Assembly (NCBI GenBank): GCA_030833315.1
Contig: JAURHM010000001.1
Coordinates: forward strand, 1-50,232
DNA length: 50,232 nucleotides
Source: Burkholderiales bacterium
GTDB lineage: Bacteria > Pseudomonadota > Gammaproteobacteria > Burkholderiales > SG8-41
Direction of reading: 5' to 3'
Shown: piece by piece, positions 1 to 8,717 of the stretch
Layout of the letters: every line of letters begins with the position of its first letter
Numbering within the stretch: position 1 is the stretch's first letter
The notes under the pieces: model-generated
Told to the model about the DNA's origin: nothing
Seen by the model: the letters and a program-made list of their open reading frames with translations, nothing else
The model's database searches: none
Program-made: the position numbers and the translations under genes

Positions 1-803
1 AGATCGGCCTGCAGCATGCCGCCCCCTTTACCTTTCTGTCGCTGCGTTTCGCCTTTGGCATTCTCTGCCTGACAGCACTGGTACTGGTATTGCAACCGCG
101 CTGGCCGGCGACCCGAACGGAACTCGGTCACGTCATCGTCGCCGGACTGCTGATGCATGCCGTGCATCTCGGCGGCAGCCACTACTCGCAGTATCTGGGC
201 CTGTCCGCAGGGATTACCGCGGTGCTGCTGTCGGTGCAGCCGCTGCTGACGGCCCTGTTCGCGATGCGCTGGATGCGCGAACGGTTGAACGCCATGCAGT
301 GGACGGGGATCATTATCGGACTCGCCGGCGTCACGCTGATCGTCTGGCACAAGATCGATGTCCGAGAAGCCACTTGGGGCGCAGTGACGGCGGTGGCTGT
401 CTCCGTCGCCGGCGCCACTGCCGGAACGCTGTACCAGCGGGTGTATTGCCCCGTCGTCGATCTGCGCGCTGCCTCACTGGTGCAATTCCTCGGCGCGTTC
501 GCCGTGCTGGCGCCGCTGGCCTGGTTTGTCGAGGGCGCGGCGGTGCGCTGGTCGTGGACGCTCGCCGGGGTCATCGTCTTCTTGGTGATCGGCGCGTCGC
601 TTCTCGCCGTGAATGCCTTCCATACACTGATGCGCCGCGGACAGGCCACCAAAGTCACCAGCCTGATCTATCTGACGCCGATTATTGCAGTGGTGCTGGA
701 GCTGCTGATGTTCGATGTCGTACCGTCGATGGTCTCGCTGGCGGGCATCGCCATCACCTGCCTCGGTGTTGCCATGGTGTCCTGGACACGGAAAACGGCA
801 TGA
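1..803 (+). CDS. EamA/DMT-family transporter, 5' end outside window
   Basis: Inner-membrane drug/metabolite transporter of the EamA type, which usually has ten helices in two repeats; the substrate cannot be told. The frame is open from base 3 (reading IGLQHAAPFTFLSLRFAFG), so the gene begins upstream of the window. Successive hydrophobic helices follow, including the GLSAGITAVLLSVQPLLTAL segment typical of the second half of an EamA repeat and a second repeat near its end (LIYLTPIIAVVLELLM). The TTG at 90 is internal, not a start. The TGA stop overlaps the ATG of the next gene (ATGA), so the two transporters are probably co-translated. Confidence 0.85.
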   Translation, partial: IGLQHAAPFTFLSLRFAFGILCLTALVLVLQPRWPATRTELGHVIVAGLLMHAVHLGGSHYSQYLGLSAGITAVLLSVQPLLTALFAMRWMRERLNAMQWTGIIIGLAGVTLIVWHKIDVREATWGAVTAVAVSVAGATAGTLYQRVYCPVVDLRAASLVQFLGAFAVLAPLAWFVEGAAVRWSWTLAGVIVFLVIGASLLAVNAFHTLMRRGQATKVTSLIYLTPIIAVVLELLMFDVVPSMVSLAGIAITCLGVAMVSWTRKTA

Positions 804-1927
804 CCATCCGCTTTGTCCTGATGCTGACGGTGATCCTGCATCTGGCTTTTGCCGGCAGCCGGGTCACACTGTCTCTGTTCGCGCTGCATCTGCAGGCGAC
901 GCCGCTGACGGTGGGTATCCTGATTTCTCTGCTCGCCGCGGTGCCATTGCTGTTCGCTGTCGGCTGGGGACGCACCATCGACCGCATCGGCGTGCGCAAG
1001 CCGTTGCTGATCGGCACCGGCGCCGTTTTGGGTGCCTTGCTGCTGGGGGCGGCGGTGCCGCGCATTGAAGTGCTGTTCATCGTCAGCGCCCTCGTCGGCA
1101 GCGGGTTCATGCTGGTGCATATCTGCGTCAATCAGGTGGCCGGACTGCTCGGCACGCCGGAGCAACGTTCGCACAACTTCAGCCTGCTGGCACTGGCGTT
1201 TTCGACTTCCGGTTTCCTCGGACCGGTGATTTCGGGTTTCGCCATCGACCTGGTAGGCCACCGCATGACCTTTCTGCTGCTGGGCTGCAGCGCCGCTGCC
1301 GGTATTACGTTGATGCTGCTGCGGCCGATCCGCATGCCCCCGCATCCGGCCTCGACTGCGGGTCACGACCACAAGCGGGTCGGCGATTTATTCCGCATCC
1401 GTGGCCTGCGCCGCGCTTTTGTCGCCAGCGCCGTGCTGTCGATGGCCTGGGATCTGTTCACCTTTGTCACGCCGATTCACGGCACCCGGCTGGGCCTGTC
1501 GGCATCGGCGATCGGACTGATTCTTGGTTGCTTTGGTGCGGCGATTTTTCTGGTACGGCTGGTGTTGCCGGCGATTGTTCACCGCCTCAGCGAATGGCCG
1601 CTGCTGATCGGCGGCATGCTCGCCACCGGTGCCGCAATGTTCATCTTCCCTCTGATCGACAGCGTGTCGCTGCTGATGGCGGTGGCATTCATGCTGGGGC
1701 TGGCAATCGGTGGCACGCAACCGATGATCATGTCGCTGCTCTACAACACGGCGCCGCCGGGACGCGGCGGTGAAGTGGTGGGCGTGCGCACCTTCCTGCT
1801 CAATCTGACACAGGCCGGCATGCCGCTGCTGTTCGGCATTGTCGGCAGCACGATGGGCATGACGCCGGTGTTCTGGGCGATGGCGGCAGTATTGCTGCTC
1901 GGCGGCGCTTATGCCAGCCGCCGCTAG
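800..1927 (+). CDS. Major facilitator superfamily (MFS) transporter
   Basis: A 375-residue inner-membrane MFS permease. Near residues 55-70 it has the loop 2-3 signature of the family (GWGRTIDRIGVRKP), and about twelve hydrophobic helices follow. I chose the ATG at 800 because it overlaps the stop of the EamA gene and begins directly with the first helix; the frame stays open upstream to 299, but that part is antisense-like arginine-rich sequence. The substrate is unknown; coupling to an EamA exporter suggests efflux of a small metabolite (inference). The gene ends at a GC-rich hairpin. Confidence 0.85.
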   Translation: MTIRFVLMLTVILHLAFAGSRVTLSLFALHLQATPLTVGILISLLAAVPLLFAVGWGRTIDRIGVRKPLLIGTGAVLGALLLGAAVPRIEVLFIVSALVGSGFMLVHICVNQVAGLLGTPEQRSHNFSLLALAFSTSGFLGPVISGFAIDLVGHRMTFLLLGCSAAAGITLMLLRPIRMPPHPASTAGHDHKRVGDLFRIRGLRRAFVASAVLSMAWDLFTFVTPIHGTRLGLSASAIGLILGCFGAAIFLVRLVLPAIVHRLSEWPLLIGGMLATGAAMFIFPLIDSVSLLMAVAFMLGLAIGGTQPMIMSLLYNTAPPGRGGEVVGVRTFLLNLTQAGMPLLFGIVGSTMGMTPVFWAMAAVLLLGGAYASRR

Positions 1928-1958
1928 ACCGGCTGCAACCGCCTTTTACAGCGGGGAA

Positions 1959-1977
1959 ACCCGGCGCAGCGCCGGGT
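1959..1977. terminator. GC-rich hairpin between converging MFS and SWIB genes
   Basis: ACCCGGCG and CGCCGGGT form an 8-bp stem around a 3-base loop just after the MFS stop. There is no T-run on the plus side, so it may be a weak or 3'-end-protecting structure rather than a full intrinsic terminator. Confidence 0.45.
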
Positions 1978-1983
1978 GCAGGC

Positions 1984-2011
1984 AAAAAAAACGGGGCGCT
2001 GTCGCGCCCCG
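1984..2011 (-). terminator. Intrinsic terminator of the SWIB gene
   Basis: On the minus strand an 8-bp stem CGGGGCGC/GCGCCCCG with a 4-base loop is followed at once by eight T (A-run at 1984-1991 on the plus strand). It lies 20 bases after the SWIB stop codon, a textbook rho-independent terminator. Confidence 0.9.
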
Positions 2012-2031
2012 CTCTTCGTCGCGAAATCCGC

Positions 2032-2346
2032 TTATTTCAGGTGCTTGTTGACCAGTTTGGTCATTTCAAACATCGACACCTGTTTCTTGCCGCCGAAAAC
2101 TTCTTTCAGTTTCTCGTCTGCGTTGATGTTACGGCGGTTTTTGCTGTCTTGCAGGCCATGCTTCTTGATGTAGGCCCAGATTTTCTTGGTGACTTCGGTA
2201 CGCGGTTGCGCGCTGCTGCCGATCACCGCACCGAGCGCTGCGCTCGGCTGCATCGGCTTCATGAATGCAGCATTGGGTTTACGTTTCGCCGCGGCTTTCT
2301 TTTTCTTAGCAGCAGGTTTCTTGGTAGCTTTTTTCTTTGCAGCCAT
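2032..2346 (-). CDS. SWIB/MDM2-domain protein with histone-like lysine tail
   Basis: A 104-residue protein. Residues 1-23 are almost only Lys and Ala (starting MAAKKKATKKPAAKKKK), like the C-terminal tails of eukaryotic histone H1 and bacterial AlgP/HctB-type DNA-binding proteins. Residues about 30-104 form a SWIB domain, with the PRTEVTKKIWAYIKKHGLQD segment and a closing MFEMTKLVNKHL helix. The tail suggests DNA or RNA binding; the role of bacterial SWIB proteins is not established. The start has GGGAG about 9 bases upstream and the gene is monocistronic, with its own terminator and a candidate promoter. The same MAAKKKA start recurs in the mini-gene at 46258. Confidence 0.9.
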   Translation of the reverse strand: MAAKKKATKKPAAKKKKAAAKRKPNAAFMKPMQPSAALGAVIGSSAQPRTEVTKKIWAYIKKHGLQDSKNRRNINADEKLKEVFGGKKQVSMFEMTKLVNKHLK

Positions 2347-2437
2347 CGATGGTTCTCCCGTAAGGTGACTGAATAAATTACAACTTTGATACAGAGTTCA
2401 GGCTAGTCTGCTTTGCCGTGTATTGCACGGTGACGAG

Positions 2438-2466
2438 AGAATGCCGAGGGAAAATACCTTTGTCAA
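2438..2466 (-). promoter_or_regulatory. Candidate sigma-70 promoter of the SWIB gene
   Basis: On the minus strand a perfect -35 TTGACA (2466-2461) is followed after 17 bases by CATTCT (2443-2438) as the -10. It would give a leader of about 85 bases before the SWIB ATG at 2346. The -10 is imperfect. Confidence 0.4.
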
Positions 2467-2772
2467 CGCTTTTTCAGAGGGAAAACGGCGTCGTACCGCA
2501 GGGAAAATACAGTGCGTACCAACCGGTATCCCGTCAGAATCCCGTCAGGATGCTATTCGATTGAAGCGGCACTTCTGCTGCTGCACAATCTGAATGCACT
2601 TCCTGCCGCCGCCGGGAGCACCATGCGGCGGCGCAAGAGCAGAAGCAAATCAATGACCTAGTCGGGGAACTTGAATTGTCAGTCTGCATCATCCGCGATC
2701 CCGGTTTACGCCGCGCTGCGTCGCCGCAAGGTTACACGGAACACCCTCACTCGGGGTAAGCTTCCACCCAAT
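2467..2772. other. Intergenic region without a recognisable gene
   Basis: Together with the SWIB leader this gives more than 400 non-coding bases between the divergent SWIB and DUF72 genes. It carries a short direct repeat (ATCCCGTCAG twice, near 2529-2550) and no convincing ORF, RNA or hairpin. An in-frame TTG at 2671 would extend the DUF72 gene by 34 codons, but that stretch does not look like protein. Confidence 0.5.
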
Positions 2773-3777
2773 ATGTCGAGACAATTGTCCTTGTTCGAAG
2801 GTGCAAGGCCCGGTGCGGCGCGCAGCGCAGCCATCGCGGCGGCGGCACCTGCGCCCGAAGCCCGCGACCTGTCACGGCAGTTGCCTCCCGGCGTACGTCT
2901 CGGCACCTCCTCATGGCATTTCCCCGGATGGCGCGGCATCGTCTGGGCCGACACCGTGGCGCCGGGCGATCTGTCGCGCCAGGGCCTGACCGCCTATTCA
3001 CAACATCCGCTGTTCCGCAGCGTCGGCATCGACCGCTCCTTTTACGCACCGCTTTCTGCGCGTCAATACGCCGCCTACGCCGAACAGGTAACGGAAAATT
3101 TCCGTTTTGTGGTCAAAGCGCCGAGTCTGATCACCAGCCCGTGGCTGCCCGGCGAAGAGGCATTCCGCGGCGATGGCAATCCGCAGTTTCTCAATACCGC
3201 CTATGCCATCGAGCAGTTTGTCGAGCCGGTACGTTCCGGGCTGGGCACCAAGGCTGGAACACTGCTGTTCCAGTTTCCGCCGCTGGGAAGAACCATGACA
3301 AGGGCGCCCGAAAGGTTCATCGCCCAGTTGCAGGAATTCCTCGGCGGGCTGCCACAAGGTCCGCAATATGCCGTCGAGGTCCGCGACGACCGGATGATCA
3401 CGCGCCGGTTTTTTTCTTCATTGAAGGAGGTTGGCGTGCGTTACTGCGTTGGCGTGCACCCGCGGATGCCGCCGGTGGCGGCACAGGCGGCCGCAATGTC
3501 GGGTTTCGGTTCCGGACCCCTGTTGATCCGCTGGAACCTGAAATCGGGTTACAGCTACGAGGAAGCCCGCACGCGGTTCACGCCCTTCGATCAATTGGTC
3601 GATGAAGACAGCGCGACGCGGGATTCGATTGCGCAGCTGTGCATGGCAACCATTGCCGCCGGCCATGAATGTACGATCATTGCCAACAACAAGGCGGAAG
3701 GTTCGGCGCCGCTGACGCTGGTCAAGCTGGCGCAGGCCATCGTCACTGCCGCACGCCACCGCGCGCAGGCGGGTTGA
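2773..3777 (+). CDS. DUF72 (YecE-family) protein
   Basis: A 334-residue protein of the DUF72 family, TIM-barrel proteins of unknown biochemical role. The LGTSSWHFPGWRGIVWAD segment near residues 55-72 is the usual N-terminal signature, and SFYAPLSARQYAAYAEQ and FRFVVKAPSLIT follow as in YecE. I chose the ATG at 2773 (MSRQLSLFEGARPG) over the TTG at 2671 because the SRQLSLFE opening is commonly seen in this family and the upstream codons look random. It converges with msrA, with 21 bases between the stops. Confidence 0.85.
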   Translation: MSRQLSLFEGARPGAARSAAIAAAAPAPEARDLSRQLPPGVRLGTSSWHFPGWRGIVWADTVAPGDLSRQGLTAYSQHPLFRSVGIDRSFYAPLSARQYAAYAEQVTENFRFVVKAPSLITSPWLPGEEAFRGDGNPQFLNTAYAIEQFVEPVRSGLGTKAGTLLFQFPPLGRTMTRAPERFIAQLQEFLGGLPQGPQYAVEVRDDRMITRRFFSSLKEVGVRYCVGVHPRMPPVAAQAAAMSGFGSGPLLIRWNLKSGYSYEEARTRFTPFDQLVDEDSATRDSIAQLCMATIAAGHECTIIANNKAEGSAPLTLVKLAQAIVTAARHRAQAG

Positions 3778-3798
3778 GCTGTCGTACGGCCGGCCCCT

Positions 3799-4359
3799 CT
3801 ACTTCTTAACCCGCGTCGCGAATTTCTGGCGGAACTTGGCGACTTTCGGCGCCACCACGAACTGGCAGTACGGCTGCCGCGGATTGTTCTCGTAATATTC
3901 CTGGTGATAGGGCTCGGCGGCATAGAAGTGCGGCGCAGTGGTAATTTCGGTGACGATGGGACATGAATATTCCCGCGCATCGGTCAGGCATTTTATCGTC
4001 GCCTCGGCCACGGCTTTCTGCTCCGGCGAGTGGAAATAGATCACCGAGCGGTATTGCGTGCCGATGTCATTGCCTTGGGCGTTGAGCGTGGTCGGATCAT
4101 GGATCACGAAAAAAACGTCGAGCAGGTCGGTGTAGCTGACCACCGCCGGATCGAAGGTGATGCGGACGACTTCAGCATGGCCGGTGTCGCCGCCGCAGAT
4201 GTCTTCGTAGGTCGGATTGGCAAGATGGCCGCCGCAGTAACCGGATTCAACGGATTCGACGCCAACCAGGCCGTCGAATACCGCTTCCAGGCACCAGAAA
4301 CAACCCCCGCCCAGCGTCGCCACTTCACGCACTGCCGTTTTACCCGAGGTATCGGTCAT
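3799..4359 (-). CDS. msrA: Peptide-methionine (S)-S-oxide reductase, cytoplasmic
   Basis: Reduces the S-epimer of methionine sulfoxide in proteins and free methionine, with electrons from thioredoxin. 186 residues with the catalytic [12 protein letters not shown] motif (nucleophile Cys20), the [17 protein letters not shown] and [13 protein letters not shown] segments, and the [11 protein letters not shown]-terminal signature. There is no signal peptide, so it is cytoplasmic. The ATG at 4359 has AGGAG 8 bases upstream. It follows fbp on the same strand with a 64-base gap and may be co-transcribed. A second, exported msrA lies on the other side of fbp. Confidence 0.95.
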   Translation of the reverse strand: MTDTSGKTAVREVATLGGGCFWCLEAVFDGLVGVESVESGYCGGHLANPTYEDICGGDTGHAEVVRITFDPAVVSYTDLLDVFFVIHDPTTLNAQGNDIGTQYRSVIYFHSPEQKAVAEATIKCLTDAREYSCPIVTEITTAPHFYAAEPYHQEYYENNPRQPYCQFVVAPKVAKFRQKFATRVKK

Positions 4360-4423
4360 CCTGTCTGCTCCTGTTGAGGTTGATGCTGCATCAGTCGCCG
4401 CAGGCGGCGAAACCTGACAGCGC

Positions 4424-5419
4424 TCAACCCGCCTGGTGATAACCCGTGACGCGCTCGACTTCGTTGCGCGAGCCGAGGATCACGCCAACGCGCTGGTGCA
4501 ATTTGGTCGGCTGCACGTCGAGGATGCGCTGCGTGCCGTTGGTCGCGGCGCCGCCGGCCTGCTCGACGATCATCGCCATCGGATTGGCTTCGTACATCAG
4601 GCGCAGGCGACCTTCCTTGTGTTTGGCGTCCTGGGGATACATGAAAATGCCGCCGCGCGACAGGATGCGGTAGACGTCGGCGACCATCGAGGCCACCCAG
4701 CGCATGTTGTAGTCCTTGCCCAGCGGACCGGCCTTGCCGGCAAGGCATTCGTCGATGTAGCGGATGATCGGCGCGCTCCAGTTGCGGCGGTTCGACATAT
4801 TGATTGCGAATTCCGCGGTATCGGCAGGAATCTCGATTTTCGCTTCGGTCAGCACCCAGCTGCCGGTCTCCCGATCCAGTGTGAAACCGGCGACGCCGTT
4901 GCCAACGGTCAGTACGAGGATGGTCGACGGACCGTAGACCGCAAAACCTGCGGCAACCTGTTTTGATCCCGGCTGCAGGAAAGCCTGTTCGTCAGGGGTA
5001 ACGCCCTCGGGACAACGCAGCACCGAGAAAATGGTGCCGATCGACACGTTGACGTCGATATTCGATGAGCCGTCGAGCGGATCCATCAGCAGCAGATACT
5101 CGCCGCGCGGGTAACGATTCGGGATCTGGTGCGGGTGCTCCATTTCCTCAGAGGCCATCGCCGCCAGGTGACCGCCCCATTCATTTGCTTCGAGCAGCAC
5201 TTCATTGGAAATGACGTCGAGTTTTTTCTGCGCCTCACCCTGCACGTTGTCGCTACCGGCGTTGCCGAGGATGCCGGTCAGCGCGCCCTTGCTGACGGCA
5301 TTGCTGATGGATTTGCAGGCACGGGCGACAACTTCGATGAGCAGGCGCAATTCCGCGGAAACGACGCCTTTTTCGCGCTGCTGTTCGACTAAATACTGGG
5401 TGAGTGTAATGCGACGCAT
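4424..5419 (-). CDS. fbp: Fructose-1,6-bisphosphatase class 1
   Basis: Hydrolyses fructose 1,6-bisphosphate to fructose 6-phosphate in gluconeogenesis and, in autotrophs, the Calvin cycle. 331 residues. The metal-binding acidic pair lies at residues 91-92 (ASEEME) and the DPLDGSS motif at 113-119; [14 protein letters not shown] and GGIFMYPQD follow in the C-terminal half. I chose the ATG at 5419 ([10 protein letters not shown]) because GGAG lies 6 bases upstream; the in-frame codon 21 bases earlier lies beyond that site. It is divergent from the exported msrA. Confidence 0.95.
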   Translation of the reverse strand: MRRITLTQYLVEQQREKGVVSAELRLLIEVVARACKSISNAVSKGALTGILGNAGSDNVQGEAQKKLDVISNEVLLEANEWGGHLAAMASEEMEHPHQIPNRYPRGEYLLLMDPLDGSSNIDVNVSIGTIFSVLRCPEGVTPDEQAFLQPGSKQVAAGFAVYGPSTILVLTVGNGVAGFTLDRETGSWVLTEAKIEIPADTAEFAINMSNRRNWSAPIIRYIDECLAGKAGPLGKDYNMRWVASMVADVYRILSRGGIFMYPQDAKHKEGRLRLMYEANPMAMIVEQAGGAATNGTQRILDVQPTKLHQRVGVILGSRNEVERVTGYHQAG

Positions 5420-5440
5420 GTTTTCTCCACTAATAGGCAA

Positions 5441-5485
5441 CCGACCGGTGCGCCGGTCGGGCGAGGCCGAATTATCCGATATACT
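5441..5485. promoter_or_regulatory. Inverted repeat and -10 element between fbp and exported msrA
   Basis: CCGACCGG and CCGGTCGG form a perfect 8-bp inverted repeat around TGCG (5441-5460). A -10-like TATACT follows at 5480-5485, about 20 bases before the msrA ATG. The -35 region of that promoter would fall on the right arm of the repeat. This fits an operator, although it could also be a hairpin at the start of the fbp transcript. Confidence 0.4.
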
Positions 5486-5506
5486 GGTTTTCTACGGGAG
5501 ACATCA

Positions 5507-6154
5507 ATGATGTACATGATTTTGAAAGCGATTTTCCGGCTGATTTTCTGGCGTTCGGCGCTGACCCTGCTGCTTTGCGCGCCGCTGATGGCGGCGGCGC
5601 AGACGGTTAAACCGGCAGCGACTCCTGCGGCAACCGCCATCGCCACCTTCGGCGGCGGCTGTTTCTGGTGCGTCGAGGAAGCCTTCGACAAAGTGCCGGG
5701 CGTGATTTCGACGACCTCCGGCTATATGGGCGGAACCCTGAAAAATCCGACTTATCCGCAGGTTTCCGCAGGCAATACCGGCCACAACGAAGTGGTGCAG
5801 GTGGTCTACGATCCTTCAAAAGTCACTTATGCACAATTGCTCGATGCGTTCTGGCGTAACATCGATCCGACGCAGGCCAACGGCCAGTTCTGCGACCACG
5901 GCTCCCAGTACCGCAGCGAAATCTTCTATCACGACGATGCGCAGCGCAAAGCAGCGGAAGCTTCAAAAGCCGCGCTGCAGAAGAACAAACCTTTCGCCGG
6001 CGATATCCGCACGCTGATTAGCCGTGCCGGCGAGTTTTACGTGGCCGAGGACTATCATCAGGACTACTACAGGAAGAATCCGATCCGTTACAACTACTAC
6101 AAGACCGCGTGCGGACGTCAGGCGCGACTGCTAGAGGTCTGGAAAACGCAGTAA
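5507..6154 (+). CDS. msrA: Peptide-methionine (S)-S-oxide reductase with signal peptide (periplasmic)
   Basis: A 215-residue MsrA with an N-terminal export signal: basic start, hydrophobic core near residues 17-30 and a likely cut after AAAQ or MAAAQ. The catalytic motif GGGCFWCVEEAF follows (nucleophile Cys52), then SGYMGGTLKNPTYPQV, TGHNEVVQVVYDP and YHQDYYRKNPIRYNYY. A late Cys in KTACGRQ may be a resolving cysteine. Only about half the residues differ from the cytoplasmic copy, so the two are paralogues. The start is the first of two tandem ATGs, preceded by GGGAG. Its 3' end is 7 bases from the FAD oxidoreductase gene, so they probably share a transcript. Confidence 0.93.
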   Translation: MMYMILKAIFRLIFWRSALTLLLCAPLMAAAQTVKPAATPAATAIATFGGGCFWCVEEAFDKVPGVISTTSGYMGGTLKNPTYPQVSAGNTGHNEVVQVVYDPSKVTYAQLLDAFWRNIDPTQANGQFCDHGSQYRSEIFYHDDAQRKAAEASKAALQKNKPFAGDIRTLISRAGEFYVAEDYHQDYYRKNPIRYNYYKTACGRQARLLEVWKTQ

Positions 6155-6161
6155 TCCTGCA

Positions 6162-7280
6162 ATGCCCCGCAATCTGCTGCTGATCGGCGGCGGTCACAGC
6201 CACGTCGAAGTTGTCCGCCGCTGGGGTCTCGCCCCGGAACCGGGCGTCAACGTGACACTGGTCAGCCCCGACCGCCACACCCCCTACTCGGGTATGTTGC
6301 CGGGTTACATTGCCGGCCATTACGGCTTTGACGATTGCCATATCGACCTCGATGCCCTCTGCGCGCAAGCCGGTGTTACCCGCATCAGCACCAGCGCCGG
6401 CGAAATCGATTTCGCAGCCCGTATCGCGCATTGCGTTGAGCTGCCGGATCAACCCTTCGACATTCTGTCCATCGATACCGGTTCGACGCCGTTGCTGACA
6501 AACGTGCCTGGCGCTGACCGTTACGGCATCGCCGTCAAACCGGTCGCACAGTTCCTTGAACATTGGGCGCATTTGCGTGAAGCGGCGCAAACGGCGCCGC
6601 GACCGCTGCATGTTATTCTCATCGGTGCCGGCGCAGCCGGCGTCGAAGTGATCCTCGCGATGAAATACCGCATCGACTCCGACAAGGGTCACGCCGTGTT
6701 TACGCTGATCGGCGACGGACCAAGCATTCTCGGCGCCCATCCGCGCGGCGTTCAGCAACGCTTTATGAGCATTCTTCAGGATCAGCAGATTGCCGTGCGC
6801 CTGGATACCGCCGTCGAGCGCGTATCGGCGGGCACGCTGTTCCTGCGCGGCGGTGAAACACTCGCGTTTGACGAGGTGGTCTGGGTCACCGGCGCAGCAG
6901 CACCGGCGTGGCCGCGCGCCAGCGGACTGCAAACCGATACAGCGGGATTCATCGCCGTCGATAAACATCTGCAATCGCTGTCGCATCCGGGCGTGTTTGC
7001 CGCCGGTGATATCGCGTCGATGATCGATGCACCGCGGCCGAAGTCCGGGGTGTATGCCGTACGTCAGGGCCCGCCGCTCGCGGAAAACCTGCGCCAGGCT
7101 TTGCGTGGCGAAACGTTGCTGGAATATCACCCGCAAGCGCGCGCATTGGCGCTGATCAGCGCCGGAGAGCGTTATGCAGTCGCGTCTTACGGACCGTTGG
7201 CGTTAAGCGGCGCGTGGGTGTGGCACTGGAAAAACCGCATTGATAACGCGTTTATGCGGCGTTACCGCGTTGCCGGGTGA
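6162..7280 (+). CDS. FAD/NAD(P)-dependent oxidoreductase of the SelD-N-terminal type
   Basis: A 372-residue flavoprotein of the pyridine nucleotide-disulfide oxidoreductase superfamily. The FAD site is LLLIGGGHSHVEVVRRW (residues 4-20), and a second Rossmann motif, VILIGAGAAGVEVILAM, lies near 151-167. GVFAAGDIASM is the usual C-terminal FAD contact. The GGGHSHV start and the TPYSGMLPGYIAGHY segment match the family that is fused to the N-terminus of selenophosphate synthetase (SelD) in some bacteria (the Nterm_to_SelD family). Here it stands alone, with no selD nearby. The redox-active Cys pair of disulfide reductases is absent, so an NDH-2-like quinone or other acceptor reaction is more likely; the substrate is unknown. 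Confidence 0.85.
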   Translation: MPRNLLLIGGGHSHVEVVRRWGLAPEPGVNVTLVSPDRHTPYSGMLPGYIAGHYGFDDCHIDLDALCAQAGVTRISTSAGEIDFAARIAHCVELPDQPFDILSIDTGSTPLLTNVPGADRYGIAVKPVAQFLEHWAHLREAAQTAPRPLHVILIGAGAAGVEVILAMKYRIDSDKGHAVFTLIGDGPSILGAHPRGVQQRFMSILQDQQIAVRLDTAVERVSAGTLFLRGGETLAFDEVVWVTGAAAPAWPRASGLQTDTAGFIAVDKHLQSLSHPGVFAAGDIASMIDAPRPKSGVYAVRQGPPLAENLRQALRGETLLEYHPQARALALISAGERYAVASYGPLALSGAWVWHWKNRIDNAFMRRYRVAG

Positions 7281-7293
7281 CACCCCAAGTTCA

Positions 7294-7327
7294 TCAATAA
7301 GAATTTGATTTTATTGACTATTTTTTT
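7294..7327 (+). terminator. Intrinsic terminator after the FAD oxidoreductase
   Basis: TCAATAA and TTATTGA form a 7-bp stem with a 10-base loop, followed by CTA and seven T. The T-run touches the stop codon of the converging tyrS gene. Confidence 0.7.
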
Positions 7328-8525
7328 AGCTGACGCTGACGCGCGCAAATTTGCGCTTGCCGACCTGCAGCACCACGCTACCGCCGCGCGCGATTTTCAC
7401 CGACTTGTCGGTAACTTTCTCGCCGTCCATTTTGACGCCGCCCTGTGCCAGCATGCGAAGCGCATCCGAAGTGCTCGCCGTCAGCCCTGCCTGCTTCAGC
7501 ACGGCGGCAATCTGCAGTCCATCACCGTCGGCCTGCAGCGTGACTTCCGGCATGTCGGCGGGAATTTCATCGCGGCGGAAACGCGCTTCGAAATCAGCCA
7601 GCGCTGCAGTGGCCGCTTCAGCGCCGTGGAAACGCGCCACGATTTCCTGTGCGAAACCGACCTTGATGTCGCGTGGATTGCGCCCCGCTTTCACGTCATC
7701 GCGCCAGCTGCGGATGGTTTTCAGCGGCTCAAAGGACAACAGTTCGATGTAACGCCACATCAGCTCATCGGAAACCGACATCAGCTTGCCAAAGATTTCG
7801 TTCGGCGCTTCCTGGATGCCGACATAATTGCCCAGCGACTTCGACATCTTGTTGACGCCGTCGAGGCCCTCGAGTAGCGGCATGGTGAGAATGCACTGCG
7901 GCGCCTGACCGTGGTGTTTCTGCAATTCGCGGCCCATCAGCAGATTGAATTTCTGGTCGGTGCCGCCGAGTTCGATATCGGCCTTCAGCGCCACTGAGTC
8001 ATAACCCTGCACCAGCGGGTACATGAATTCGTGAATGGCAATGGGCTGGTTGCCGCGGTAACGCTTGGAAAAGTCATCGCGTTCGAGCATGCGCGCCACG
8101 GTATGGGTAGCGGCCAGCTTGATCATGTCGACCGCGCTCATCTTGTCCATCCAGGTCGAATTGAATACGACCTCGGTACGTGAGCGGTCGAGAATCTTGA
8201 ACACCTGCTCGGTATAAGTCCGGGCGTTGTGCGCGACTTCTTCTCGGGTCAGCGGTGGGCGGGTGGCGTTTTTGCCGGTCGGGTCGCCGATCATGCCGGT
8301 GAAATCGCCGATCAGGAACAGCACGTGATGCCCCAATTCCTGGAACTGGCGCAGCTTGTTGATCAATACCGTGTGCCCGATGTGCAAATCCGGCGCGGTC
8401 GGGTCGAAGCCGGCTTTGACGCGCAAAGGACGGCCGGTCGCCAGTCTTTCGCGCAATTCCGGTTCGCGCAGCAGCTCGTCGCAGCCGCGGCGGATGATTT
8501 CAATCTGGCCGTCGATGGTGGTCAT
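7326..8525 (-). CDS. tyrS: Tyrosine--tRNA ligase
   Basis: Charges tRNA-Tyr in the cytoplasm. 399 residues, class I. The HIGH motif is exact ([12 protein letters not shown] at residues 48-51) and KMSKS lies at 226-230. An S4-type RNA-binding domain fills roughly the last 65 residues. The length and motif spacing fit the long-form (TyrRS-beta) enzymes common in betaproteobacteria. It is divergent from the M23 peptidase, with a 190-base shared promoter region. Confidence 0.97.
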   Translation of the reverse strand: MTTIDGQIEIIRRGCDELLREPELRERLATGRPLRVKAGFDPTAPDLHIGHTVLINKLRQFQELGHHVLFLIGDFTGMIGDPTGKNATRPPLTREEVAHNARTYTEQVFKILDRSRTEVVFNSTWMDKMSAVDMIKLAATHTVARMLERDDFSKRYRGNQPIAIHEFMYPLVQGYDSVALKADIELGGTDQKFNLLMGRELQKHHGQAPQCILTMPLLEGLDGVNKMSKSLGNYVGIQEAPNEIFGKLMSVSDELMWRYIELLSFEPLKTIRSWRDDVKAGRNPRDIKVGFAQEIVARFHGAEAATAALADFEARFRRDEIPADMPEVTLQADGDGLQIAAVLKQAGLTASTSDALRMLAQGGVKMDGEKVTDKSVKIARGGSVVLQVGKRKFARVSVS

Positions 8526-8717
8526 GGATTTCTGGGACTTTTCCGGGGTTTTTCACAGGCAAAACTGCACAAAACAAGAGCAAAAACGGGTTTTCGGACT
8601 GCGGGGTTTCTGCTAAGATCCGTGCTGAAATTCCGGTTTAACCCCCGGGCCACCGATCCGGCCCCAATCCGCAGTAAATCAAGCTGCAAATCACGTTGTA
8701 ATTCAACAAGGAAGCGC

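Noticed and set aside
299-799. Upstream extension of the MFS transporter by 167 codons
   Set aside because: It overlaps the EamA gene in another frame and is Arg-rich; the ATG at 800 gives the normal first helix.
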